Of a DNA stretch of 64,000 nt, positions 16,481 through 24,391 are shown piece after piece. The DNA is taken from the NCBI RefSeq assembly GCF_009674495.1, contig NZ_WKJN01000017.1, positions 56,823-120,822 on the forward strand. The letters are read 5' to 3'. The number at the start of each line of letters is the position of its first letter. Within the stretch, counting starts at the first letter, position 1. The position numbers were made by a program, and so were the translations under genes. Below the pieces are notes generated by a model. That model ran no database searches and was not told the DNA's origin. It was given only the letters and a program-made list of their open reading frames with translations. The DNA comes from Duganella alba (GTDB taxonomy: Bacteria > Pseudomonadota > Gammaproteobacteria > Burkholderiales > Burkholderiaceae_D).

Positions 16481-17635
16481 ATGGATCGTTATACCAGCAT
16501 GCTTAAACTCGTGCGCTTACTGGACGCCGGCCACACGCTGGAACAGCTGCTCGACAGCGCCGGCGCGGAGCAGGACAGTGGCCATTTGCTGATGCGCATG
16601 GCGCAGCTGTTCCAGATTTTCGGCCAGCAGGCGGAGTCCGCCGAGCTGCAAGTGCAGGCGCTGCAGCAGCGTCAGCACTACCACCTGGCGGCCGATATCC
16701 AGCCGCCGGCCCTGCGCGTGCTGGTGTTCCTGGCCGGCGGCTTCATGCTCGACAACACGCCGGTGGGCTTCCTGCTCGACGGCAGCGATATCGCGTGCGA
16801 TCTGCTGTACGTGACGCAACACACGCCGCTGCCTGCCGAGTTGCCGCCGCACGATGTGGTGTTTGTCGCCGCCGGCCACTTCGAACGCCACGGACCGCTG
16901 TTCGCGCGCATGGCGCCGTTGCTGGCGCAGGCCAGCGGCCCGGTGCTCAACCAGCCGCGCTCCGACTTCGGCTTCGAGCGCGATGCGCTCAACGCCTTGC
17001 TGCGCAATATTCCCGGAGTGGTTGTGCCGCGCACCTATGCGGTCAGCCGGGATGAGCTTGAATGGATGGCCTTGAACGCGGCGGAGTCGTTCCCGCTGAT
17101 CGTGCGGCCGCTGCGCTCGCAGGCCGGCAAGGGACTGGCGCGCCTTGAATGCGCGCGCGACATCGAAGACTACCTTGCGGTGCAGAACGAGGCGGAGTTC
17201 TACCTCGCGCCGTATATCGACTACCGCAGCGCCGACGGGCTGTACCGTAAATGCCGGCTGGTGCTGATGGGCGGCAAGGCCTACGTCTGCCACTACGCCA
17301 TCTCGCAACACTGGGTGGTGCATTACCAGTCGGCCGGCATGGAGCAAGCCGCCGAACGGCGCGACGAAGAGGCGCGCTTCATGGCGGATTTCGACCAGGG
17401 CTTCGGACTCCGCCATGCGGCCGCGCTGGAGGAAATCGGCCGCCGCATCGGACTGGATTACGTGGTGATCGATTGCGGCGAAACGCCGGCCGGACAACTG
17501 CTGTTCTTCGAAGCCGACAATGTCAGTTTCGTGCATGCGGTTGATTCGGTGGACATGTATCCCTACAAACACGTGCAGATGACCAGGGTCTTTGCCGCCT
17601 TCCGCGCCATGCTGAAGGGAGCCGCGCATGGATGA
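16481..17635 (+). CDS. ATP-grasp-like protein of unknown function, first paralogue
   Basis: 384 residues from ATG 16481, which has AAGGA 9 bases upstream; ATG 16442 and 16472 in frame would add 13 or 3 residues. The first 70 residues are helical and TPR-like. A Rossmann-like pre-ATP-grasp strand follows (PALRVLVFLAGGFML). The ATP-grasp part has a Gly-rich loop (PLIVRPLRSQAGKGLARL), FYLAPYIDYRSADGLYRK, ISQHWVVHYQSAGME, and the final metal-site motif FFEADNVSFVHA with acidic residues and Asn kept. This suggests an active ATP-dependent carboxylate-amine ligase or kinase. The substrate is unknown. It overlaps its paralogue by 8 bases and has a PmrA-like box upstream. No RiPP precursor gene is visible nearby. 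Confidence 0.72.
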   Translation: MDRYTSMLKLVRLLDAGHTLEQLLDSAGAEQDSGHLLMRMAQLFQIFGQQAESAELQVQALQQRQHYHLAADIQPPALRVLVFLAGGFMLDNTPVGFLLDGSDIACDLLYVTQHTPLPAELPPHDVVFVAAGHFERHGPLFARMAPLLAQASGPVLNQPRSDFGFERDALNALLRNIPGVVVPRTYAVSRDELEWMALNAAESFPLIVRPLRSQAGKGLARLECARDIEDYLAVQNEAEFYLAPYIDYRSADGLYRKCRLVLMGGKAYVCHYAISQHWVVHYQSAGMEQAAERRDEEARFMADFDQGFGLRHAAALEEIGRRIGLDYVVIDCGETPAGQLLFFEADNVSFVHAVDSVDMYPYKHVQMTRVFAAFRAMLKGAAHG

Positions 17636-18797
17636 GCTGTTGCGCGCCGCCGTGCCCTTCGCGCCGCTGATCGGCATGGCGCCGCCAATGCGCCTGGCCA
17701 TGCAGGGCCGCGATCTGGGGCCGCTGGCCGCCACTCTGCTGCGGCGCGTGCGCGATCATCCCGACGACGCCAACGGTCTGCTGGACGCATCCATCGTGCT
17801 GCAACTGCTGGGACAGCCCGACGCGGCGATGCTGCTGCAACAGCGCGCGCTCGGCCTGCAAACCAGCTACGCGCTGCCGGCCTCCGCGCCGGAAATGGTC
17901 GTGCTGGTCATCATGGGACCGGGCGAACTGATGTGGAATACGCCGGTGGAACTGCTGCTTGAAGACGCCGGCGTGTCGCTCGAACTGCTGTACCTGACGG
18001 CCGACCATCCATGGCCGGAAACCGTGCCGCTGCATGATGCGATGCTGGTCGCCATGGCGGAATCCGACGCCAACCGCGCCTTGTTGCAGCGGCTGGCCGA
18101 GGCGGTGCCGGACTGGCCGCGTCCCGTCATCAACACCCCTGAACGCATCGCCGCGCTGTCGCGCGACAGCGTCAGCACGCTGCTGGCCGGAGCCGACGGC
18201 GTCGCCATGCCGCCCACCTGGCGCAGCGCGCGCGGCGCGGTGCGGGACGAGGGCTACCCTTGCATCATCCGTCCAACCGACTCCCACGCCGGGCGCGACC
18301 TGGCGCTGCTCACGCATGGCGGCGAGCTGCGCCAGTACCTCGCCGAGGTGGATGCCGCCGAATTCTACCTGTCGCCGTTCGTCGACTACCGCAGCGAAGA
18401 TGGGTTGTACCGCAAATACCGTATCGCCCTGATTGACGGCCAGCCGTTCATCAGCCACCTGGGCATTTCCTCGCACTGGATGATCCACTACCTGAACGCC
18501 GGCATGGAGCACAGCGCCGCCAAGCGCGCCGAAGAAGCCGACCGCATGCACGATTTCGACTCCGGCTTCGCGCTGCGGCATGCAGCGGCAATCCGGCAGA
18601 TCCACCAGCGCGCCGGACTGGACTACCTGACCATCGATTGCGCGGAGACTGCCGACGGGCAACTGCTGGTGTTCGAGATCGGCACCGCGATGGCGGTGCA
18701 TGCCATGGATGACGAGCAACTGTTCCCGTACAAGCAGCCGGCCATGCGCAAGCTGTTTGCCGCCTTCCGCCGGATGCTCGATAGCCGGAGACGTTAA
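17628..18797 (+). CDS. ATP-grasp-like protein of unknown function, second paralogue
   Basis: 389 residues, overlapping the first paralogue by 8 bases. It is alignable along its whole length: a TPR-like start (LLDASIVLQLLGQPDAAMLL), a Rossmann strand (PEMVVLVIMGPGELMWNTPV), a Gly-rich loop (PCIIRPTDSHAGRDLALL), AEFYLSPFVDYRSEDGLYRK, ISSHWMIHYLNAGMEH and IDCAETADGQLLVFE. The last metal-site motif reads FEIGTAMAVHAMD, so the Asn and second acid found in the first copy are missing, and the Gly-rich loop has RD in place of KG. This copy may be inactive or regulatory, which suggests a heterodimer with the first. The function is not recognised. Confidence 0.72.
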   Translation: MDELLRAAVPFAPLIGMAPPMRLAMQGRDLGPLAATLLRRVRDHPDDANGLLDASIVLQLLGQPDAAMLLQQRALGLQTSYALPASAPEMVVLVIMGPGELMWNTPVELLLEDAGVSLELLYLTADHPWPETVPLHDAMLVAMAESDANRALLQRLAEAVPDWPRPVINTPERIAALSRDSVSTLLAGADGVAMPPTWRSARGAVRDEGYPCIIRPTDSHAGRDLALLTHGGELRQYLAEVDAAEFYLSPFVDYRSEDGLYRKYRIALIDGQPFISHLGISSHWMIHYLNAGMEHSAAKRAEEADRMHDFDSGFALRHAAAIRQIHQRAGLDYLTIDCAETADGQLLVFEIGTAMAVHAMDDEQLFPYKQPAMRKLFAAFRRMLDSRRR

Positions 18798-18809
18798 TAC
18801 GGTTTTAAT
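18794..18809 (+). promoter_or_regulatory. PmrA-box-like direct repeat before the DUF347 operon
   Basis: TTAAT-N6-TTAAT (PmrA reading: GTTAAT-N5-TTTAAT from 18793), 49 bases upstream of ATG 18859 and overlapping the stop codon of the preceding gene. Same spacing as the boxes at 9361-9400 and 16411-16426. Confidence 0.55.
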
Positions 18810-18858
18810 GATCCGTGCTTTGTAATGTCGACAACGACCAACAAGCACGGAGCGCCGC

Positions 18859-19617
18859 ATGCCCATTCATCCCCGATCCTTCAACAAGGTGCCGCAAGTC
18901 ACCCTGACGTTCTGGCTCATCAAGATCCTGTCGACCACGGTGGGCGAGACCGGCGCCGATTACCTTGCCGTCAATGCCGGCCTGGGCGCCGCCTACACCG
19001 GCACGCTGATGGGCGGGCTGCTGATCGCGGCGCTGCTGTACCAGTTGCGCCAGGCCCGCTATGTTCCCTGGGTGTACTGGCTGACGGTCGTGCTGCTCAG
19101 TGTGGTGGGCACGCAGATCACCGATGCCCTGACGGACGGCCTGGGCGTCAGCCTGTATGCCAGCACGGCGGCGTTCAGCATCCTGCTGGCCCTGGTGTTC
19201 GCCCTGTGGTACAGGCGCGAACGGACGCTGGACATCCGCAGCATCGTCACGCTGCGCCGGGAACTGTTTTACTGGGCCGCCATCCTGCTGACCTTCGCGC
19301 TGGGCACGGCGGCGGGCGATCTGGCCACCGAGGCGCTGGGGCTGGGCTTCCGGGTCGGCGTGGTGGTGTTCGGCGGCCTGATTGCGGCGATCTATGTGGC
19401 CCGCCGGCTTGGCGCCGACGCGGTGCTGACGTTCTGGCTGGCCTACATCCTGACCCGGCCGCTCGGTGCGTCGCTGGGCGATCTGCTGTCGCAGTCGCAG
19501 GAATACGGCGGCATCGGCTGGGGAACCATCCACACCAGCGCCGTGTTCCTTGTGGTGATCGCAGGCCTGGTCACCATGGTCAGTGTTCAGCAACTTAACT
19601 CGAAGGAAAAATCATGA
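18859..19617 (+). CDS. DUF347-repeat integral membrane protein (COG4705)
   Basis: 252 residues, about eight membrane segments. It consists of four related repeats, each beginning with an FW/FYW pair and containing a TT/ST-G-x-x-AD/TD/GD pattern: [55 protein letters not shown] and [20 protein letters not shown]. This is the DUF347 signature of conserved membrane-anchored proteins with no firmly established role. The repeated acidic residues in membrane segments suggest ion or metal handling. It is the first of three overlapping genes (19614, 19966). A PmrA-like box lies upstream. Confidence 0.85.
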   Translation: MPIHPRSFNKVPQVTLTFWLIKILSTTVGETGADYLAVNAGLGAAYTGTLMGGLLIAALLYQLRQARYVPWVYWLTVVLLSVVGTQITDALTDGLGVSLYASTAAFSILLALVFALWYRRERTLDIRSIVTLRRELFYWAAILLTFALGTAAGDLATEALGLGFRVGVVVFGGLIAAIYVARRLGADAVLTFWLAYILTRPLGASLGDLLSQSQEYGGIGWGTIHTSAVFLVVIAGLVTMVSVQQLNSKEKS

Positions 19618-19976
19618 AAATTGCACGTATTCTCGCCGCCGCGCTGGTGGTATTGGCTTTCATCTCCTGCGCCGCCCATGCGGCCGCGTTCACCCGTTTG
19701 GGTGACCTCAGCCGGTTCCAGATCATTGCGCGCGATACCTCGACGCTGGTGGACAAGGGCGACCTGGCTGGCGCCAAGGCGCGCATCAAGGATCTGGAAA
19801 CCAGCTGGGACCAGGCGGAGTCGGGCCTGAAACCGCGCGCGGCGGCCAGCTGGCATGTGGTCGATAAGGCCATCGACAATGCCTTGCCGGCGCTGCGGGC
19901 GAGCAAGCCGGACCCGGTGCAGTGCAAGCGTGCGATGGCCGACCTGCTGGAAGCGATGGACCGGAATGACCAATAG
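19614..19976 (+). CDS. small secreted protein of unknown function
   Basis: 120 residues, starting inside the previous stop (ATGA overlap at 19614). The signal peptide ends near AAHAAAF. The mature 95 residues are helical and charged ([40 protein letters not shown]), with one cysteine, and resemble a four-helix periplasmic domain. It is not recognised beyond that. It sits between a DUF347 membrane protein and a PAP2 phosphatase, with gene overlaps on both sides, so it probably acts with them in the periplasm. Confidence 0.75.
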   Translation: MKIARILAAALVVLAFISCAAHAAAFTRLGDLSRFQIIARDTSTLVDKGDLAGAKARIKDLETSWDQAESGLKPRAAASWHVVDKAIDNALPALRASKPDPVQCKRAMADLLEAMDRNDQ

Positions 19977-20613
19977 ACCATCGGATCTGGAGGCGCCGCC
20001 GCGCGTTGCCAGGTACACCGGCGCGATTCTGCTGTTCGTGGTCCTGCTGGCGGCGCTGATGTTGTTCGGCATGCTGGCGGAGGATGTGGCGGAAGGCGAG
20101 CATATCTTTTTTGATGAACCGGTGCTGCACTGGCTGCGCGGACTGTCGAACGGTCCGCTGGACCTCGCCATGAAAGCGGTCACCTGGCTCGGTTCCGTCT
20201 GGACCGTGGTGCCGCTGCTGGCGTTGGCGCTGTGGTGGCTGCGGCGCGAGCGCTACGCATCGCTGTATCTGCTGTTGGCGAATGCCGGCGCGGCCTTGCT
20301 GAACGTGGCGGCCAAACACGGCTTTGCACGCATTCGTCCTACTTACTGGGAGCCGATGGTGCATGAAACCAGCTACAGCTTCCCCAGCGGGCACGCGATG
20401 GAGACCATGGCGCTGGTGGCGTCTCTGTGGCTGGTGCGGCGCCATGGCGTGCATCGCGGCTTTCTGGTGCTGGGCGTCGTCTATGTTGTCCTGGTGGGGG
20501 TGTCGCGCATGTACCTGGGCGTGCATTATCCCTCCGATGTGCTGGCCGGCTGGTGCGCGGCGTTCTGCTGGTGCCAGGGGCTGGCGATGGCGATGCGGCA
20601 GATGCATCGCTGA
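19966..20613 (+). CDS. PAP2-family membrane phosphatase
   Basis: 215 residues from ATG 19966, which overlaps the previous gene by 11 bases. Six membrane segments are likely. The three-part PAP2 active site is complete: KHGFARIRP, then [13 protein letters not shown] with the catalytic His, then [17 protein letters not shown] with the nucleophile-assisting His and Asp. Such enzymes dephosphorylate undecaprenyl pyrophosphate, phosphatidic acid or related lipid phosphates on the periplasmic side, or move phosphate onto lipid A (LpxT type). In an operon with a PmrA-like box, a role in envelope lipid modification is plausible but inferred. Confidence 0.9.
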   Translation: MTNRPSDLEAPPRVARYTGAILLFVVLLAALMLFGMLAEDVAEGEHIFFDEPVLHWLRGLSNGPLDLAMKAVTWLGSVWTVVPLLALALWWLRRERYASLYLLLANAGAALLNVAAKHGFARIRPTYWEPMVHETSYSFPSGHAMETMALVASLWLVRRHGVHRGFLVLGVVYVVLVGVSRMYLGVHYPSDVLAGWCAAFCWCQGLAMAMRQMHR

Positions 20614-20691
20614 CTTGCTCAGTGAACGCTAAGTGTGCGCCGTCAAGCTTGTCTCCAGCGCAGATTCGCGCTTACCTTATTGGAGGCTGTC

Positions 20692-21036
20692 ATGCTGAAC
20701 AAACGTCAAATGTATCTCGCCGCGCTCGCGGCTGCGCTGATCGGCGCCGGTGGTTTTGCCTTTGCGGAGAAATCCGACATGAAGGAAAACGACGCCGTTG
20801 CCGTGACCAAAGCCCAGACTTCGCTGGTCCAGGCCGTCACCGCCGCCGAACAGAGCGCCGGCGGCAAGGCCGCGCGCGCCGAATTCGAAGTGGACAAGAA
20901 AGGGCCGCACTATGAAGTCGAAGTCGTCAACGGCGCCAAGGTGTTCGACGTCCGCATCGACGCCGCCAGCGGCAAGGTGTTGTCGTCGGTGGAGGACAAG
21001 GTCGACAGCGGCGACAAGGAAGACAAGGACGACTAA
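20692..21036 (+). CDS. PepSY-domain periplasmic protein
   Basis: 114 residues from ATG 20692 with GGAGG upstream. The signal peptide is AALAAALIGAGGFAFAE. One PepSY domain follows: AVTAAEQSAGGKAARAEFEV, HYEVEVVNGAKVFDVRIDA and SGKVLSS, with an Asp/Lys-rich tail (KVDSGDKEDKDD). PepSY proteins inhibit proteases or act as accessory sensors for two-component systems. The response regulator gene starts 5 bases after its stop, so it is probably an accessory part of that system. Confidence 0.88.
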   Translation: MLNKRQMYLAALAAALIGAGGFAFAEKSDMKENDAVAVTKAQTSLVQAVTAAEQSAGGKAARAEFEVDKKGPHYEVEVVNGAKVFDVRIDAASGKVLSSVEDKVDSGDKEDKDD

Positions 21037-21041
21037 GCGTC

Positions 21042-21707
21042 ATGCGCGTTCTGCTGGTTGAAGACGATCCGATGATAGGTTCAGCCATGCATGCGGCGCT
21101 GAAGGAGGCCGGTTGCGCCGCCGACTGGGTGCGCAATGGCAGGACGGCGCTCGACACGCTGTCCTGCCAGCGCTACGACGCGGTGCTGCTGGATCTGGGC
21201 CTGCCGGAGCGCGACGGCGTCGCCGTGCTGCGCAGCCTGCGCGCCGGCGGCAACCAGGTGCCGGTGCTGATCATGACAGCGCGCGATAGCCTGGAAGACC
21301 GCATCGCCGGTCTTGATGCGGGCGCCGACGATTATGTACTCAAGCCGTTCCAGATGGCCGAATTGCTGGCGCGCATGCGGGCCGTGCTGCGGCGCCACGC
21401 CGGCGCCGGTTCGCCGATTCTCGGCAATGGCGTGCTGGCGCTGGACCCGGTTACGCGCGAGGCGTCGGCGCCGGGCGTGGCGCCGGTGCAACTGACCCAG
21501 CGCGAGTTCGCGCTGTTGCAGGCGTTGTTGCTGCGGCCGGGAGCGATCCTGTCGCGCAGCGATCTGGAAGAGCGCATTTACGGCTGGGGCGAGGAGGTGG
21601 AGAGCAACGCTGTGGAATTCCTGATCCACGCGCTGCGCAAGAAGCTTGGCGGCAGCATGATCAAAAACGTGCGGGGTGTGGGATGGATGGTTTCCAGGAG
21701 CGCCTGA
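21042..21707 (+). CDS. OmpR-family response regulator (QseB-like)
   Basis: 221 residues. Receiver domain with EDD at 7-9, phosphoacceptor D51 (VLLDLGLPERDG) and the Lys of VLKPF. The winged helix includes LEERIYGWGEEVESNAVEFL, the same signature as the regulator at 9456, so the two are paralogues of the QseB/PmrA group. It is preceded by a PepSY gene (5 bases) and overlaps the kinase gene by 25 bases. No TTAAT-N6-TTAAT repeat was found before the PepSY gene, so it may recognise a different site or not autoregulate. Confidence 0.92.
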   Translation: MRVLLVEDDPMIGSAMHAALKEAGCAADWVRNGRTALDTLSCQRYDAVLLDLGLPERDGVAVLRSLRAGGNQVPVLIMTARDSLEDRIAGLDAGADDYVLKPFQMAELLARMRAVLRRHAGAGSPILGNGVLALDPVTREASAPGVAPVQLTQREFALLQALLLRPGAILSRSDLEERIYGWGEEVESNAVEFLIHALRKKLGGSMIKNVRGVGWMVSRSA

Positions 21708-22987
21708 GATTATCCCTGCAATGGCGCCTGTCATGGTGGTTGGCGGTTGCCATGCTGCTGGTGGCGGCGCTGGCCGCCGCCGTGTCATATCTGTCCGCGC
21801 TGGACGAAGCCAATGAAATGCAGGATCAGACGTTGCGCCAGGTCGGCGCACTGTATGGCGCAGATCGTTTGCCGGTCGCCGGCGCCATCCAGTTTGTCGG
21901 TGACGACGAAGCGCCGGTCATGATACTTGGCCTGCGTCGCACGGCAACGGCCGGGCTGGCGGCGCTGCCGGACGGCATGCACCATGCCAGCATGAACGGC
22001 GTCGCCTGCCGGGTGCTGCTGCGCACCGTGTCGCCCGGCCTGCGCCTGGCGGTAGGGCAGGCGATCGCGTTCCGCGACGAGATCGCCAACCACAGCGCAT
22101 TGCGCACGCTGCTGCCGCTGTTGTTGCTTGTGCCGTTGTTGCCGCTGCTGGTCGTGCTGCTGGTACGCCGGCTGTTTGTGCCGGTGGCGGCGCTGGCGCG
22201 CGAGGCGGACCAGCGCGGCGAGCGCGAACTGCAGGCGCTGGCGCCGGACTTCCTGCCGCTTGAACTGCGGCCGTTCGTGGTCGCCATCAACCGCCTGCTG
22301 GCGCGCGTGGAGAAGTCCATGCAGCAGCAACGCCGTTTCGTGGCGGATGCCGCGCATGAACTCCGTTCTCCGCTGACCGCGCTGTCGCTGCAGGCCGAGG
22401 CTCTCGCCGCGACCGCGCTGCCGGCGGCGGCAACCGAGCGCGTCGAGGCGCTCCACCTCGGCATCGAACGCAGCCGCGTGCTGCTGGACCAGATGCTGGC
22501 CCTGGCGCGGGCGCAAACGGTGTTGCCGCGTGCCTCCGCAGCGGTGCCGGTACTGGACACCTTCCGGCGCGTACTGGAGGATCTGATGCCGCTGGCGGAA
22601 GCGCGCCAGATCGACATCGGCGTCGAAACGGCCGGCGATCCGCGTGTTGCCGGCGACCCGGTTGACCTGCTGATGCTGGTCAAGAACCTGGCCGACAACG
22701 CCATCCGCTACAGTCCAGTCGGCGGCAAGGTCGATCTGTGCACGCATGCGGATGGCGGCCAGGTCATCATCGAAGTCTGCGACCGGGGACCGGGCATCGC
22801 GCCGGAGCAGCGCGAACGGGTGTTCGATCCATTCTTCCGCGTGCTCGGCAGCGAGCAGTCCGGCTCCGGGCTCGGCTTGTCCATCGTGGCGGAAATCGCC
22901 CGCCGCATGGGCGCGACGGTGCTGCTGGACTGGACCGACGCCGCGCAGCAGCAAGGGCTGCGCGTGTCGGTGCGATTTCAGGACTGA
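21683..22987 (+). CDS. sensor histidine kinase (QseC-like)
   Basis: 434 residues starting inside the regulator gene. TM1 is at about 17-40 and TM2 at about 142-165, enclosing a periplasmic sensor of about 100 residues. The H-box FVADAAHELRSPLTALSL has H225; N-box NLADNAIRYSPVGG, G1 DRGPGIAP and G2 GSGLGLSIV are intact. It should phosphorylate the regulator encoded just upstream. Its 3' end overlaps the convergent outer-membrane factor gene by 10 bases. Ligand unknown; the PepSY protein may modulate it. Confidence 0.92.
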   Translation: MDGFQERLRLSLQWRLSWWLAVAMLLVAALAAAVSYLSALDEANEMQDQTLRQVGALYGADRLPVAGAIQFVGDDEAPVMILGLRRTATAGLAALPDGMHHASMNGVACRVLLRTVSPGLRLAVGQAIAFRDEIANHSALRTLLPLLLLVPLLPLLVVLLVRRLFVPVAALAREADQRGERELQALAPDFLPLELRPFVVAINRLLARVEKSMQQQRRFVADAAHELRSPLTALSLQAEALAATALPAAATERVEALHLGIERSRVLLDQMLALARAQTVLPRASAAVPVLDTFRRVLEDLMPLAEARQIDIGVETAGDPRVAGDPVDLLMLVKNLADNAIRYSPVGGKVDLCTHADGGQVIIEVCDRGPGIAPEQRERVFDPFFRVLGSEQSGSGLGLSIVAEIARRMGATVLLDWTDAAQQQGLRVSVRFQD

Positions 22988-24381
22988 GGCTGCCAGCCGC
23001 CGCCCAGCGCGCGGTAGAGGTCCACCAGGCTGGTCAGCTGATTCAGGCGGGCCGTCAACAGCGACTGCTGCGCGGTGTACAGCGCGGTCTGCGCCGACAG
23101 CACGTTCTGGTAGCTGTCCACGCCATTTTTGTACAACATGTTTTCCAGTTCCAGGCGGCGCTGCTGGTCTGTCGTTTCCCGCTGCTGCGCCGCCAGTTGC
23201 GCGGTATAGGTACCGCGTGCGGCGAGGCCATCCGCCACTTCGCGGAACGCCGTCTGCACCGCTTTCTGGTACTGCGCCACGCCGATGTCGCGGCTGACCA
23301 CGGCCACATCGAGATTGGCCTGATTGGCGCCGGCGTTGAAGATCGGCATGGTCAGCGCCGGCAACAGGGTCCAGGCGCCGGTGCCGGCCGCGAACAGCCC
23401 ACCCAGCGATGCGCTCTGGCTGCCTGCCGTCGCGGTCAGCGACAGGTTGGGGAAGAAGGCGGCACGCGCGGCGCCGATGTCGGCGTGTTCGGCGCGCAAC
23501 TGCGCCTCGGCTTGCAGGATGTCCGGCCGACGCAGCAGCAGGTCGGACGGCAGCCCGGCCGGCATGTCGGCCATGATGAGGTTGTCGTCCAGGCGGCCCG
23601 GTGGCGGCAGGTCGGCCGGCAGCGCCTGGCCCACCAGCAGCACCAGCGCGTTTTCCGCCTGGGCGCGCAGGCGCAGCTGGACCTGATAGTTGGCGTCCGC
23701 CTGGTCGACCGTCGTGCGCGCCAGGCGCAGGTCCAGTTCGGAGACAGTGCCGGTGTCGTATTGCAGCTTGACCAGTTGATATGAAGCTTCGGCGGCGGTG
23801 CGTGTGTCCAGCGTCAGCTTGAGCTGGGCGTCGTCCGCCAGTGTGGTCAGGTACTGGTCGGCGATTTGCGAGATCAGCAGGATTTCCGCCGCCTGCCGCG
23901 CGTGGCCGCTGGCCAGGTATTGCTGGAAGGCCGAGTCGGACTGGCTGCGCAGGCGGCCGAACAGATCGAGTTCCCAGGCCGCCGTCAAACCGGCGGAGTA
24001 GCTGCGGCTGGTCGATGCCGGCTTGCCGCCGATGCCGTCGGGCGTGTGGGCGGCATCCATGCCGGCCTGGGCGCCGATCTGCGGCGCCAGCGCCGAGCGG
24101 GCGATGCGGTACTGCGCCTGCACCCGCTCGACATTCAGCATGGCGACGCGCAGGTCGCGGTTGTTATGCAGTCCCAGCTCGACCAGACGTTGCAGGCGGG
24201 CGTCGGTCAGCACCTGGCGCCAGTCGGTGGCGGCGGCGGTCGGCTTTTCCGCCGGCGCGCCCTGCGCGGCCGGATAGAGCGCCGGCACGGCGCTGTCGGG
24301 CTGCTGGTAGACCGGTTGCAGCGAGCAGCCGCTGGCCAGCGCCACCAGCAGCGCGCCCACGGTGAGAGTCAAAGTTTTCAT
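22978..24381 (-). CDS. efflux outer-membrane factor, NodT family lipoprotein
   Basis: 467 residues with a lipobox (LASGC, Cys19), so it is an acylated outer-membrane channel of the OprM/NodT type. Two internally repeated helical-barrel halves are seen, with typical wording WELDLFGRLRSQSDSAF, ARTTVDQADANYQ, DLLLRRPDILQAEAQLRAEH and ARAAFFPNLSLTATAG. It forms the trimeric exit duct for RND pumps. It is the last gene of the five-gene regulator-kinase-adaptor-pump-channel operon, 10 bases after the permease gene. It may also serve the pump at 5132-8191, which has no channel of its own. Confidence 0.92.
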   Translation of the reverse strand: MKTLTLTVGALLVALASGCSLQPVYQQPDSAVPALYPAAQGAPAEKPTAAATDWRQVLTDARLQRLVELGLHNNRDLRVAMLNVERVQAQYRIARSALAPQIGAQAGMDAAHTPDGIGGKPASTSRSYSAGLTAAWELDLFGRLRSQSDSAFQQYLASGHARQAAEILLISQIADQYLTTLADDAQLKLTLDTRTAAEASYQLVKLQYDTGTVSELDLRLARTTVDQADANYQVQLRLRAQAENALVLLVGQALPADLPPPGRLDDNLIMADMPAGLPSDLLLRRPDILQAEAQLRAEHADIGAARAAFFPNLSLTATAGSQSASLGGLFAAGTGAWTLLPALTMPIFNAGANQANLDVAVVSRDIGVAQYQKAVQTAFREVADGLAARGTYTAQLAAQQRETTDQQRRLELENMLYKNGVDSYQNVLSAQTALYTAQQSLLTARLNQLTSLVDLYRALGGGWQPQS

Positions 24382-24391
24382 GGTCGTGTTC

